A DNA stretch of 64,000 bases from Artocarpus heterophyllus (taxonomy: Eukaryota; Streptophyta; Magnoliopsida; Rosales; Moraceae), in contig CM046353.1 in NCBI GenBank assembly GCA_025403435.1, positions 29,538,602 through 29,602,601 of the forward strand. The letters are read 5' to 3'. Positions 23,480-35,174 of this stretch are shown here, piece after piece; positions within the stretch are counted from its first letter, which is position 1, and the number at the start of each line of letters is the position of its first letter. The notes beneath the pieces are model-generated. The model was not told where the DNA came from. It did no database searches and was given only the letters and a program-made list of their open reading frames with translations. The position numbers and the translations under genes are program-made.

Positions 23480-25370
23480 TTCATTATTTAGGCAATCTAT
23501 ATGGTAGAGCATCTAATTTTGCTTCACTGGTGGATTACTTATTACAAACCATATACAAGCCGTGTGATTTAAATCCTATGGTTAAAAAGATCAATTCATT
23601 TAGATAAACCCTTTCTTTAACACACCATATTTTTCCTCTTTCATTCTCTTTGTCTTCTTCATTCATGGCAGAAAGTCTAATTGAATTCTCTAGAACCATT
23701 TTCAATGCCTTCTGTACCATTGGAAAGCTCTCATCTAGTTGAGTTCAACGACATGTGGACTCGGTGTAATATGCTACAATCACTGCTCAAAATCCCAAAA
23801 ACAACCATAACTTTACATATTCAAAAGTTTTGTGTCTGACATTCAATCGAGGCGATTTTAGTATCTACGAGCTCAGATCAAAGAGATGAGCAAAACCCGA
23901 CTAGTTTTATTGTTCAACTCTCACCAAAACTATGAAAAACACTTGCCATATTCTATTCATTGCCATAGTGGCATAGATCGGTGAAATTGAAGTGACTCCC
24001 CTCCTCATGTTAATTTAAGTCTAGATATTAGAGGTCTCAAAAATGGTGGCTAGGAAGGTGGTATATAGAGTATGGTAGTGGCGGCGGCTGGTTTTCATGG
24101 CTTTAACGATAGTGCTGCAGCGACAGTTGAGTGATGAAGCTAGTCAAGTTTTGTTTCTCTCTTTGATTTGATCCTATAGAGACCAAAATCACCTTGTTCG
24201 GTAGGGTTAGCAATACGGGTTATGATATACTAACACGACACGAACACCACACACTTTTTTACAAGTTAAAAAAAAAATTAATCACGGGTCATTTTTAGTG
24301 TCAACCCAAAATTGACCCGTTAAAAAATGGGTCAATTTAGGTCAGCTTGTATGACACGAAAATGACTCGTCTGACCTGCGATTAATTATTTAAATATTTT
24401 TTAAAATATTTTCTCTATTATCAAATATACCTATATAACAAAACTCTAGCTCACCTAATCTCATACCAAGCTTCAAACTAAATTGATTTTAATTCTTGAA
24501 TAATAATAAGGTGATTATAGTTTGATCACTTAAGATTTTTTTTTTTTTGTTAGACTTGTTATTCTTTTAGACTTGTTATTTTGTTAGTGTGAGTCTTGTT
24601 ATTTTGTTGGATGTTTTTAAAATTTTAGGACTTAAATTTTGGTTGTTATAGTATGGAACTCATTTGATTTTGAGGAAATTTGTTTTATGTTTGTTTTTAT
24701 AATATATTAGTGTAAATTCAAAGCTAAAAACATCACGGTTTAGTGCGGGTTACTACAGGTCATTGACGGATTATAGTTCATTGGCACTTCATAGGTTGTA
24801 TAAGGAATGGGTTATTACAAGTTATGTTCGTGTCAACCCGTGTTAGCATAGATCGTGTTAATGTTGAGATTTCTGAACCTGTTCGTGTCATGAGTCGGGT
24901 TAGTGTTAAGCTATTTTATATAAAAATTGACCCTTAACCCAGCCCAAGCTAACCTGCTGACACGAATTGCCACCCCTATTGTTTGGATGTCAGATAGAAA
25001 AGTTACAGCCATTAGAAGTTATGATTGTTTTCAGGACTTTGATCAGCTATTGCAGTGGATTTTGGCGAATTGGTAGCGGATCCACACATTGTTAAACTTT
25101 GCTCAATGAGAGCTTTTCAATGGTGTGGGAAATGTCGAAAATGGATGTTGAAAATTCAATTGGAGTTTTGACCATGAACGGAGAAGAAAGAGGGAGAGAA
25201 TGAAAGGGAAAAAAAACTAGTGTGTTAAAAAAAGGGGTTGTACCTATACAAGTTGATCTTTTTAAGTACACAATGTGAATCATTCGATTTGTATATAACT
25301 TATAATAAGTGACCTAGCGATGAAACAAAATTAAGTGCTTTACATTATGGATTGCCATTTACTTAGCAAT
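23480..25370. mobile_element. Non-autonomous DNA element with about 0.35-kb inverted repeats
   Basis: The left side (about 23490-23845) aligns, with gaps, to the reverse complement of the right side (about 25005-25360). Shared blocks include AAAAAGATCAA, TTTAACACAC, TTTCATTCTCT, GAAAGCTCTCAT (one mismatch) and AACAACCATAA-like words. Roughly 350 bp of unique sequence (23846-24193) remains between them once the nested hAT element is excluded. No transposase is present. Long inverted repeats suggest a Mutator-like or foldback element. The outer ends and target duplication are not resolved. Confidence 0.65.
24202..24978. mobile_element. hAT-like non-autonomous element, 777 bp
   Basis: Inverted termini TAGGGTTAGCAA and TTGCCACCCCTA, flanked by the 8-bp duplication TTGTTCGG (24194-24201) and TTGTTTGG (24979-24986), which differ at one base. 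An 8-bp duplication is characteristic of hAT elements. The interior is AT-rich with many CACGAA/GACACG words (for example TGACACGAAAATGAC) and no transposase frame. Confidence 0.82.
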
Positions 25371-26169
25371 GCAAAAAATTTATTTGTTCGTTTGTTAACT
25401 TCTAAGAAAACTATTGAATAAATTTTAAAATTTGACATTGATGAGTACGAGTTGTTTCACCTTGCTCCTACAACTCAAGATGATGCAAAATTCTCTCCTG
25501 AGTTTATTATAAGTTGCAATTTTGATATATGTATGTAGTGGTTAATTTTGTAATTGTCTTAATCACATGTGCGTGTAGATGACACATCCGTGATTAGTAG
25601 GGTGTTAGACAATCTTAGTTTGAGCTCATGAGTTGAAAGTCAAATAGTGTTAAGTTCTCGTATAGTGTAAAGCAAATGTATGTTAATTTTAAAGCTTTCA
25701 CATCACATGATACATTTTTTTGGTTCAAACTTAAGGTTGCCAAACACTTTATAAGATTGTGCGCAATGAGTTACATGTGATTAAATTCGTTAAAAATTAC
25801 TCGTTACATACCAATCACTTGAATCTTACGTGATTAAAATTGTTAAAAAAATAAATAACTTAATGACAAAAGTATAAAAGTTACAACTGCTCGATTTCTT
25901 CATTTCGATGTAAAGATCATTTCCTCTATGGGTACGCTCACCTACTCAACCAAATACAAATACACTTTTATGAGCTTTGACAATATTGTAGATCATTGCC
26001 ATAGTTGAATTGGGGAAAATTTTGTTATATTTTGAGATGCAATAACAAAATGAAAACAACCCTATTTTTTAGGGGTCAATTTAAAAATTTAACCCAAAAA
26101 CTGGTTTTTTTTTTTTTTTTTTTCTTCTCTGAACCCAAAACTGATTAGTAGAATTAGTTACGCCAAAAA
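25371..26169. other. Intergenic, AT-rich
   Basis: No gene or bounded repeat was recognised. A T-run lies at about 26107-26123. The right part is the probable upstream region of the flippase pseudogene. Confidence 0.4.
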
Positions 26170-26845
26170 GTGTGTTGTGAATTGAAAAGGAAAAGAATTA
26201 AAAAAAAAAAAAAGAAACAAAAAAAGAGTTTCGAGGGATTTGGGGTGTGTGTGGAAGCGAAAGTACTTTCTTTGGCCTTTGGTCGAATTCTTATAAAGAA
26301 AAGCCATTTCCCGTCCAAAATTCCCCTTCGAATTCACCCACTAAAACACGCTTCCCCTTCATTCTCATTTCATTTGCCCATAACAGAAACAACAGGCATT
26401 TTCTCTCTCCACCATTGCCGCCCATCTTCATAAGCTTTCTCTATCTATATTTAAGATGCCGCGGTGCGAAAGCGAACGACTTCCAGAAAAACCCAGCTCA
26501 AAGCCAAGGGAAAAATGTACAGTAATCTCATTTCCTGTTACTATTATTGTCATCTCTCTCTCTCTCTTTTTTTTTTTTTTTTGCAAGATATGCACATTTC
26601 TAGCTGAGTAGAAAAATTTTGTTTTTGTTCTTGAAATTTCTGGGATTTTGATCGGGTTGGGGAATTTTTATGCATTTGTGAATTATTGGTTGGGTTGTGC
26701 TAGCGAGGCCTCTGATCCTCAGATCATGGCCTTAACTTTTTCTTTTTTGATCTCGTCTCCGAAAAACCCCAATTCCCAAAACTTTGTGTTAGGGAAAGGG
26801 GAAAAAACCCAAATCTTCGAGTGGATCCGAATTGTTTCTGCGGGA
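26170..26845 (+). other. Upstream/5' leader region of flippase pseudogene
   Basis: Contains A-rich and CT-rich tracts, including a (CT)n-T run near 26555-26580, typical of plant 5' leaders. The reading frame is open upstream from 26648, but similarity to plant ALA1 proteins begins only after the ATG at 26846, so that ATG is preferred. A leader intron is possible but not demonstrated. Confidence 0.4.
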
Positions 26846-27859
26846 ATGGACACCAAAAGACAGGCAGATAATTCTTTGAACATAGAATCTGCTTTTACCT
26901 CTACCCCGCGAAGAGGCATTGCGGCGAATTCCGTTCGGGAAGTGAATTTCAGTGATCATCATCGTGGCACAAATACGAAGCATGTGAGGTACGAATCGAG
27001 AACTGGTGGTTCGGAAGTGTATGGTGTGTCGCAGAGGGAGATCAATGATGAGGACGCGAGGCTGGTGTATATAAACGATCCTGGGGAGACCAATGATAGG
27101 TTTGAATTCTCTAGGAATTTGGTAAGGACAGCGAAATACTCAATTCTAACATTTTTGCCCAGAAATTTGTTCGAGCAGTTTCATAGGGTCGCATACATTT
27201 ATTTCCTAGTCATAGCCGTGCTTAATCAGCTACCCCAGCTCGCGGTTTTCGGCCGGGGAGCTTCGATTTTGCCTTTGGCATTTGTGTTGCTTGTAACCAC
27301 AGTTAAGGATGCCTATGAAGACTATAGGCAGCATCGATCAGACCGGCTTGAGAACAATCGGCTGGCTTTAGTACTTGTTAATAATCAGTTCCACTCAAAA
27401 AGATGGAAGGATATCCCAGTTGGTGAAATCATCAAGATTCAGGCAAATGAGACTATTCCTTGTGACATGGTGCTGCTCTCAACTAGTGACCCAACTGGGG
27501 TTGCATATGTGCAGACTATCAATTTGGATGGGGAATCAAATTTGAAGACACGGTATGCGAAACAAGAAACACTCTCAAAGTTGCCCGAAAAGGAGAAGAT
27601 TTGTGGGTTGATTCGGTGCGAGAAACCCAATCGGAATACCTATGGGTTCCAGGCAAATTTGGAAATTGATGGGAAAAAACTTTCTCTAGGGCCCTCAAAT
27701 GTTCTTCTTCGAGGCTGTGAGCTCAAAAACACTGGTTGGCCTATTGGGGTTGCAGTGTATGCTGGTCGGGAGACAAAGGCTATGCTCAACAGCTCTGGAG
27801 GCTCATGTAAGAGGAGTAGGCTCGAGTCCCGTATGAACATTGAGATCATCATTCTATAA
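26846..27859 (+). pseudogene. Flippase N-terminal open frame (337 codons)
   Basis: Longest intact part of the locus. It begins MDTKRQADNSLN. A conserved cytosolic entry (DARLVYINDP, TAKYSILTFLPRNLFEQFHRVAY) leads to TM1 (about residues 110-130) and TM2 (about 133-152). The actuator domain follows, with TINLDGESNLKTRYA; Asp228-Ser231 is the DGES dephosphorylation loop. The frame stops at TAA 27857-27859 where Ser is usual, just as TM3 should start (MNIEIIIL). If translated, it would make a fragment without the phosphorylation or nucleotide-binding domains. Confidence 0.8.
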
Positions 27860-28338
27860 ATGTTTCTTATAACTTTGTGTATGATTGTCTCTATGTGCTG
27901 CTGTATGGTTGAGGCGTCGCAGGCAGAGTTGGATTTCTTGCCTTTCTACAGGAGGAAAGACTACTCTAAGGGGAAAGTCGTAAAACCACTATTATGATTG
28001 GGGAATGGAGATTTTCTTCACTTTCCTCATGTCTGTTATTGTTTTCCAGATTATGATCCCCATTTCTCTCTACATTTCTATGGAGCTTGTCCGGGTCGGT
28101 CAGGCATATTTCATGATCCGGGATACGCAACTGTATGACGAGACCTCAAATTCGAGATTTCAGTGCAGAGCTTTAAATATTAATGAAGATCTAGGACAGA
28201 TAAAGTATGTTTTTTCTGATAAAACTGATACTCTTACGGAGAACAAGATGGAATTTCAATGTGCAAGCATTGGAGGTGTAGATTACAGTGGCGGTAAAGA
28301 CATTTCAGAAAAGGTGCATGCAGGATACTCAGTGCAAG
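27860..28338 (+). pseudogene. Flippase exon 1, distal part with mutated P-loop
   Basis: From about 28000 the frame reads MEIFFTFLMSVIVFQIMIPISLYISMEL (TM4 with the P4-type PISLYIS), then NINEDLGQIKYVFSDKTDTLTENKMEFQC. The family motif is DKTGT(L/I)T; here Gly is Asp (GAT at 28227-28229), directly two residues after the catalytic Asp. Upstream, compensating one-base shifts disturb the TM3 region (about 27895-27930) and another shift lies near 27980. The exon ends at 28338 before GTAGAA. Confidence 0.85.
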
Positions 28339-28454
28339 GTAGAACAAATTTGCCTTTTTTTTTGGTTGTTTTTTTAGCTACTTATTTATTGTGTTTCGAC
28401 TTCCATCGATGTCTTTACTTGGTGCATTCTTATATTTCTTCAATGTGTTATCAG

Positions 28455-28761
28455 TTGGTGGGACTACTTTGAGACCAAAGATGAAGGTGATTGTTGACCC
28501 AGAGCTTCAACAGCTAGCACAGAGCAGAAAGGATATAAACAAATGCAAACAAGTTCATGATTTCTTTCTTGCGGGAGCAGCTTGCAATGCAATTGTTCCG
28601 CTTGTTATAGATACACCTGATCCTACAGTGAAGTTGATTGATTACCAAGGAGAGTCTCCTGACGAACAAGCATTGGTTTATGCTGCTGCAACATATGGTT
28701 TCATGCTGGTTGAAAGAACCTCAGGCCACATAGTTATTGATGCTCAAGGACAAAGGCAAAG
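28455..28761 (+). pseudogene. Flippase exon 2 (N-domain)
   Basis: Encodes GGTTLRPKMKVIVDPEL..., then YQGESPDEQALVYAAATYGFMLVERTSGHIVI, part of the nucleotide-binding domain. The frame is intact. Acceptor TTATCAG at 28454; donor AAG/GTAATT at 28762. The following intron (28762-29419) has an A-run near 29050. Confidence 0.85.
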
Positions 28762-29419
28762 GTAATTCACTAATTTGAAATGTTCTTATCTTAATCATCC
28801 TTATACCGGTTGATTTTAAAACAAAATTTCCCCCGCAAGATCTCATTCTTCTTTGGCGTTCTTATTCAACCACAACAAAAAAATAGGTGCCACTATTTAG
28901 TCCATTTTGTTTTTGAAGGTGACCTTCTTCACCATCAAGTGGTGTTTGCATACCTTTCATGTTATAGGAGCAGGTTACTGGAGATTAGATTGCGCAAATG
29001 CTGTTAATGCTCTAGGTCTATTTTGCCGTAAAGAAGGCACTGTTAACAGGAAAAAAAAAAAAAAAAACAAAGGAAAATAAGTTCCAATTGAGATAACTTA
29101 TGGGAGTCTTTTGTTGTTTCCTGTGTGGAGAAATGGTAGTTGAAACCAATTTGCTTTTGTGGATTAAAAGAGAGTTTTTCTTAAATGTTATTGGCGGATT
29201 CTTGGTGTCTTTTTTGTGCAATTTATATTATAATTGACATTAACAAAGGATGCACTTGTTGGAGAAGCAGTTACAATCACCTAAAGATCAAACTTTTCAA
29301 TTTCTCAACGATATTGCACCTCTTATTGTTGATTGGCTTGTCCATTACAATATTCTAAAATACAGAATCTTATTTCAAGAAATGCAGTATTTCACTTTCA
29401 TGAACTTTGGGCCCTGCAG

Positions 29420-30126
29420 GTTCAATGTATTGGGTTTGCACGAATTTGATAGTGATTGTAAAAGAATGTCGGTCATACTTGGGTGCCCAGACAGGACTGA
29501 AAATTTTTGTAAAAGGTGCTGATACCACAATGTTAAGTGTGATTGATGAATCTGTAAACCAAAACGTAACACACGCAAATGAGTCTTATCTGCATGCTTA
29601 TTCCTCATTGGGTGTAAGAACCCTTGTTGTTGGAATGCGGGATTTAAGTCCTACTGAATTTGAGCGGTGGCACACGTCGTTTGAGGCAGCAAGCACAGCT
29701 TTGATTGGTCGGACTGCTCTGCTTCGCAAGGTTGCTGGGAACATAGAAAACAATCTTAGCGTACTTGGCTTTTCTGGAATTGAAGATAAACTATAACAAG
29801 GGGTTCCAGAAGCCATTGAGTCTCTCAGAAATGCTGGGATTAAAGTTTGGGTTTCGACAGGGGACAAGCAAGAAACTGCCATATCTATTGGCTACTCTTC
29901 AAAGCTCTCGACTTCCAAGATGACACGGATAATAATTAACAGCAACTCGAAGGAGTCTTGTAGAAGGTGTTTACAACAGGCAACAGCCACAGCTGAGAAG
30001 CTCATGCCAGTTTCTGGGTTCACTTGTTATCCTGAAGGAACCTCAGTAGCTGTCTCAACTCCAGCAGCGTTAATAGTTGATGGTACTAGCCTTGTTTATA
30101 TTCTTGATAGTGAACTTGAAGAGCAG
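29420..30126 (+). pseudogene. Flippase exon 3 (N/P-domain), stop and frameshift
   Basis: Starts FNVLGLHEFDSDCKRMSVILGCPD, then loses two bases near 29497, so IFVKGADTTML continues in another frame. An in-frame TAA at 29794-29796 follows GIEDKL, after which GVPEAIESLRNAGIKVW and TGDKQETAISIGY continue. One residue before TGDK is Ser where Leu is usual. Donor GAGCAG/GTAATT at 30127. Confidence 0.85.
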
Positions 30127-30203
30127 GTAATTGCTTCTGGACATAGTTTTAATTGCTAAGTTTGGTTGAGGTATATTCTGATTAAACTTGCTCTATATTT
30201 CAG

Positions 30204-30327
30204 CTGTTTGAGTTGGCAAGTAAATGTTCAGTAGTGCTATGTTGCCGTGTGGCGCCATTGCAAAAAGCTGGAACTGTTGACCTCGTAAAGAATAGAACTT
30301 GTGACATGACACTAGCCATTGGCGATG
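30204..30327 (+). pseudogene. Flippase exon 4
   Basis: Encodes [23 protein letters not shown], then [11 protein letters not shown], leading to the GDGxND hinge motif. The donor follows GATG at 30328, so the rest of the motif should lie at the start of exon 5. Confidence 0.8.
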
Positions 30328-30426
30328 GTAATTTCTTTAATTCAATTTACTGAAATGAAATTTTATACTCCTGAATGATTAAAAATTTGGAAAGATATAA
30401 ACCTATTCTGTTGTTGGCGTTGCAAG

Positions 30427-30640
30427 CTTTTATTGCAATGATCCAAATAGCTGATGTTGGAGTTGGCATAAGTGGCCAAGAGGGTCGGCTAGCTGTCATG
30501 GCTTCAGATTTTGCAATGGGGCAGTTCAGATTCTTGGTTCCCCTTTTATTGGTCCATGGACATTGGAATTACCAGCGAATGGGCTACGCAATTTTATATA
30601 ATTTTTATAGGAATGCAGTGTTTGTTCTTGTTTTGTTTTG
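30427..30640 (+). pseudogene. Flippase exon 5 (hinge and TM5), degenerate start
   Basis: From [17 protein letters not shown] onward it matches ALA1, through [19 protein letters not shown] and TM5. The first codons, which should complete GDGANDVS, do not encode it: the genomic text before ATGATCC reads as AFIA in the matching frame. The hinge motif required for P-type catalysis is therefore lost. Donor TTTTG/GTTAGT at 30641. Confidence 0.75.
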
Positions 30641-30644
30641 GTTA

Positions 30645-30764
30645 GTGTTCGCCGTTGATACAGCCTTCATACTGCATCACTATTTTGGCTGCTAATATAT
30701 TTTGGTGTTCGCTGTTGTTACAACCTTCATACTGCATCACTATTTTGGCTGCTTATATATTTTA
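30645..30764 (+). repeat. 60-bp tandem duplication in flippase intron
   Basis: Two adjacent copies (30645-30704 and 30705-30764) share GTGTTCGC..GTTG and CTTCATACTGCATCACTATT. They start four bases into the intron, so only the intron side of the junction is duplicated. Confidence 0.85.
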
Positions 30765-31131
30765 GGCACGGTTTAATTTAAAATCTAGTTTGAAATGGGG
30801 TGAATGTAGTTGCAATTACATTCACTTTCAGATTAAAGCTGTTATAAAATTAAATGCATGTTAGGAATGACATGCATTTCATTGCAGTTGATTTTTTTTT
30901 TTTTTTTGTGGGTTCATGCATGAATGGCAGTTTAGGTTTTGCTTCTTTTGGTAGTAACAAATAATTGCAGTTGAATGTTTCTATTGGGTTTGGTTCACAG
31001 GTATATTGTTAAAAACTAAAAAAAAGAAAAAAAGAAGACAAAAAGTGAAAGGCAAAAAGAAGAAGAAAAAAGAAGGGTGTAGGTTAGAGTATAATGCCTT
31101 ATAATCTTTATACATCTTGCATTCCTTGTAG

Positions 31132-31590
31132 GTATGTGCTCTTTACATGTTTCACTTTAACGACTGCAATCACCGAGTGGAGCAGTGTGTTGTATTCTGT
31201 ACTGTATACTTCGCTACCTGCAATTGTTGTTGGTATTCTTGACAAGGACCTAAGTAGAAGAACTCTTCTAAAGTATCCACAGCTTTATGGTGCTGGTCAT
31301 AGACAAGAATGCTACAACTCAAAATTATTTTGGCTTACAATGATGGACAAAGGTTGGCAAAGTCTTGCTGCCTTCTTTATTCCTGTTTTAGCATATTGGG
31401 GAAGCACCCTTGACTCATCGAGTATAGGAGATCTCTGGACAATTGCAGTGGTTATTTTGGTTAACTTACATTTGGCTATGGATGTTATCCGATGGACTTG
31501 GATTACTCATGCAGCCATTTGGGGATCTATAATTGCAACCTTTATTTGTGTCACTGTCATTGATGCTTTTCCATCACTAGTTGGTTACTG
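31132..31590 (+). pseudogene. Flippase exon 6 (C-terminal membrane domain)
   Basis: Encodes YVLFTCFTLTTAITEWSSV..., then IVVGILDKDLSRRTLL, YGAGHRQECYN, AYWGSTLDSSSIGDLWTIAV and HLAMDVIRWTWITHAAIWGS, the last membrane segments of an ALA1 protein. The frame is intact. Donor GTAAGC at 31591; the next intron (31591-32383) is about 0.8 kb and non-coding. Confidence 0.88.
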
Positions 31591-32383
31591 GTAAGCCGTC
31601 TTATCTAATCATTGAGTTTTTTCTTTATTTTTTTATTTTTTTTATTTAACACTATCCTCATGCCTGTCATTTGAAGGTATAGTAATACATACTAGAGGAC
31701 ACAGTATGGACTTATTTCATAATGTGATATTTCTCCTTTTCATTCTTTCTCTCATTCAAATGGTAAATTACAAATTTACAAGTAGGCTATTAGTGTTGCG
31801 AAAATTACAAGCCAAAAACATAATACTCGTGGTAGCTCGTGCTGCATATGGTCTTAGTAAAGAAATTTACTTTTGGAGTTTCTGATGGAACCCTGGATTT
31901 CAAGTAAAATTTTCTCGGTCAAAATTCCCAATTACAAGTATAATGTTTCTAGAGTCCTTACAATTTGCTTAAGCGGAATTTATTTATAGTCTATTATTTT
32001 TACTTCACTGTCAAATCTATTAATAATGTGTTGATGTCACATTGGCAAATAGTGAATACCCCTTGCCGGCTTATAAAATCTGAGGAGCTGGCTCTCATAA
32101 GTCATTCTTACCAACCATCTAGAGTGAAAAACATGTTTGTCATCTACATTTTAGATATGAGTATTAATAGTAACGTGCATCTTGGTCTGCTTGGGCAAAA
32201 TCTATGTTGTTAGATATCAAATTCGGTTTGGTTTCCTTTCCATTTTTGTTTCCCTTGGTAACTACATGGTTGGATTAACCTTGCGAAATGATCTATTGAT
32301 GCATATGAACCCTGAGATTGAGAACATCTTACAGGCCTTTTTGTGTGCTCACTAATGTTTGTAACTCCAATATTACTTGACAG

Positions 32384-32602
32384 GGCAATCTTTCATGTTG
32401 CAAAGACCAGATTATTTTGGTTATGTTTGCTTGGGATCATCGTGGTAGCACTTCTTCCTCGTTTTGTTGTAAAATTTCTTTATCACTATTATAGTCCTTG
32501 TGACGTTCAGATTGCCAGAGAGGTTGAGAAGTTTGGCAATCTATAGAGTTAGGAGCTGCACGAAAAGAAATGGGTCCAATTTTGGAACACCCACAAAGAT
32601 GA
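32384..32602 (+). pseudogene. Flippase last exon with C-terminal frameshift
   Basis: Encodes AIFHVAKTRLFWLCLLGIIVVALLPRFVVKFL, then AREVEKFGNL and a TAG at 32544. The expected tail (ELGAARKEMGPILEHPQR) is readable in a shifted frame ending at a TGA at 32600-32602, so a small indel near 32541 cut it short by about 20 residues. Confidence 0.82.
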
Positions 32603-34920
32603 CAAGGTGATTTTGTTCCTTGTTGCAAATTATTATTTTTCTCTATTTTTTTATTATTTTTTCCTCCTATACATAGTGTTCTATTCTTTGGGCTGCTTTA
32701 GAGTTTTTCTCTTGGTTGCCAGATTTTCATTATTTTGCTATTTGAAGGATAGAGCTCGCGATCCCAGGCTTGTATTTAACTTCTGTCGTATTATCCATAA
32801 ATCATTCGATGTAAAATAGTTTAAGAGGGCTGCCCATTCATTTTAAAATGAGAAAAGAAAAAAAGGAATTGGTCTTATTTTAGTTCTATCTAATTACTCT
32901 TTTGACGTTGCATATTATGAATGCTCTCTTCTTCTATTATATGTGTGTAGATTTACTATTGTTATTTGGCTGAACACACAATGAAGAGCGTGGGGGATCC
33001 AAAGGAGTTCCTTACAGACACAAAGGGTGGGTCCCTTAACTTTGCGAGACCCATATCGTGCGGTGTGGAGCCCCAAATACTAGCTGCAAAGCATTAATAT
33101 AACGAACGGTTGACGCCAGATAATACCATATATCGCTGCTTCTGTTCCTGCTCAATAGGTTGCACACTTTCATACGTTGTGTTTTTAATGTACCGTCACG
33201 TGTGTTAGTATTTTCTATTACATATGAAAGAAAGAAGGCAAAACTTATGGTAGGATAAATATTTTGATCCTATTATGTTATTTGTTTATTAGATTAACTT
33301 TTAAACGGACTAAGTATGACTGTTGTATACCGTAAATTTTTAACGTAGATGGTTGCATATTAGATTGTTGAAATGTTAGTCCAACTGTTAAAATAACAAG
33401 ATTAAAAATGTATGTTGTACCAATAAGAGCTCCCAAGAAAGAGATGGCTTGTTCACTTTTAGAGCTTGGAAAGCTTGCTTGGTTGGAGAGAAATGAAATG
33501 ACAGGGTGAAAGGATTTGGTCACCCAGGGACTGGTTTAGTGGAAGAGAAGAAAGGAATAAGTGGGTTGGATGAGGGATTTCCAAAATTTTCAAAGTACTC
33601 TATTGTTTACCTCTCCAAATATCGATAGATTAGAGGTTGAATCCATACCAAACAAAATAAGAGAAAAGTTGATTCCTTCCTCTCTGTTTTCCTCACCTAT
33701 GTTGTATCTCTTTCTTTCTTTGGGTTGCTTCCTTTTTATTGGTCACCAAATGTAGACTTGGTGATGTTGATACTGTCGCTGCTTTTCTTGCTATGCTATC
33801 TTTACAGGAATTTATACTACAAGAGTGAATTATGCTTTTTCTCATCCTTTTCACGTATGTCAGCATCAAATAGGGAATTCGGAGTACTAATTTAAATCAA
33901 TTAGTTTAAATGTAAAGTTTTCACATGTTATAGTATAAAATAAAAGTAAGCAATAGTGTAAAGTTCTGTTTTGAATTGTTTAGTTTAAAACAATTGATTT
34001 GCTCTCAAACATCCAATTAATGTTGATGAATAGAAGCTCAAAAGTATGATTGAAACGAGCTGAAAATGACTTGATGACTTTCTAAATCATTTTTATTTGT
34101 AAGTTTTCAGCTTAAGTTTGGGTTTTGGGTGAGAAATGTAGAGATAGAGAGGAAAGAGAGTTGGATCGTCCTTGAAAAGAACCCCTAAAAATTTGATAAG
34201 AAATCTGGTCAAAACTTGATATAAATTGTAGTTTTAGGCATAAGTTAGAGATAAATCCACTCTCAACATCACCAAAAGGTGAAGAATTCAAATTATCTCA
34301 CCTCAAAGTAAAAAAAAAAAAAAAAAGGTTATTTACCTTTTTAAACCTGATATTTTATATTCATTTCAACATTACGCCTTTAGTTTTTTATCTTATTAAA
34401 TGTATGCCATTATATTAGTTTTAACTATAAATTTATACATTTTTCTTATTAATTATTTTGACCTAAAAAATTACTCAAAATACTCTTAAAATTGAAATAT
34501 AAAAGAACTTTTAAGAATTTGAAAAAACTTTATACTAAGGTTTTGACTTCAAAAATGTAAAGAGTACCCTCAAAAATTGGTATTTTGTATTTTTTTTTCC
34601 TTTTATTTTTTTTAATGTTTTATTTTTTTCTCTTTTACTAAAGGGTAATTTGGTCATTTAAAAAGTCAAAATCAATTAAGATTAGTTAATGTATAAATTT
34701 GTATATTAAATCTAATCTTAAAGTATATATTTGATGGAATTAAAGAATGACGGTATAGTTTTTCTGATTTAATCTAAAACTGAGTTTTAAAAAGATAAAT
34801 ATAAAAAAAAAATGTAAATTACGCCCAAAGAGAAGGTCTTAGGAGTGGGGTGGCTATCAAGTCTTAAGCAGCCCAATAATAAATCTCCTCTACTCATACA
34901 ACCAACACTAACCAACACCA
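32603..34920. other. Intergenic, AT-rich
   Basis: No gene was recognised. It includes the probable 3' flank of the flippase copy (T-rich, 32635-32680), a less AT-rich patch near 32990-33120, and A- or T-rich runs (34310, 34590). The frames at 33278-33523 and 33561-33755 lack known domains. Confidence 0.4.
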
Positions 34921-35174
34921 AGGGTGCATTTGATAGGAGAGAGGGAAATATGAAAGGACTGATTCGATGTAAGAAAAGGAGGAGGAAATGATTTTGAGCT
35001 TCTCATAGTTGTTTGATACAATGAGAAGGAAAGAAAATAATATCCATTCTTTTGTTTTGCAAAAGGTAGAAAGGAGGAAGAAATAATTGATATTTTATGA
35101 AATTACTATACTGTCTACGCTTAAATTAACATAATTAGTTTTAGTTGATTAATTTAGTTGCAATCAATTCTTTT
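34921..35174. mobile_element. Possible MITE fragment beside copia-3
   Basis: GGTGCATTTGATAGGAGAGAGGG followed by purine-rich GGAAAGAAAATAATA text resembles the left half of the Tourist-like MITE at 6792. No right terminus was found on the far side of copia-3, so this is tentative. Confidence 0.3.

Larger units (their letters stand above)
26846..32602 (+). pseudogene. ALA1-like: P4-type phospholipid-transporting ATPase (ALA1-like), broken
   Basis: Homologue of plant aminophospholipid flippase ALA1, which moves phospholipids across membranes using ATP. Predicted exons: 26846-28338, 28455-28761, 29420-30126, 30204-30327, 30427-30640, 31132-31590 and 32384-32602, mostly with GT/AG borders. Visible motifs are the actuator DGES, the phosphorylation loop, YQGESPDEQALV, FVKGAD (after a shift), TGDKQETA and C-terminal membrane segments. 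Lesions: TAA at 27857; frameshifts at about 27900-27995; DKTGT changed to DKTDT (codon 28227); a 2-base loss near 29497; TAA at 29794; GDGxND unreadable at the exon 4/5 junction; and a shift near 32541. A decayed duplicate is the best reading. Several independent lesions make isolated sequencing errors unlikely. Confidence 0.88.

Noticed and set aside
27857..28004. The stop and shifts interpreted as an unrecognised intron
   Set aside because: Family-like residues (FYRRKDYS, the LFL..LC membrane stretch) continue through the interval in various frames, so it is decayed exon and not intron.
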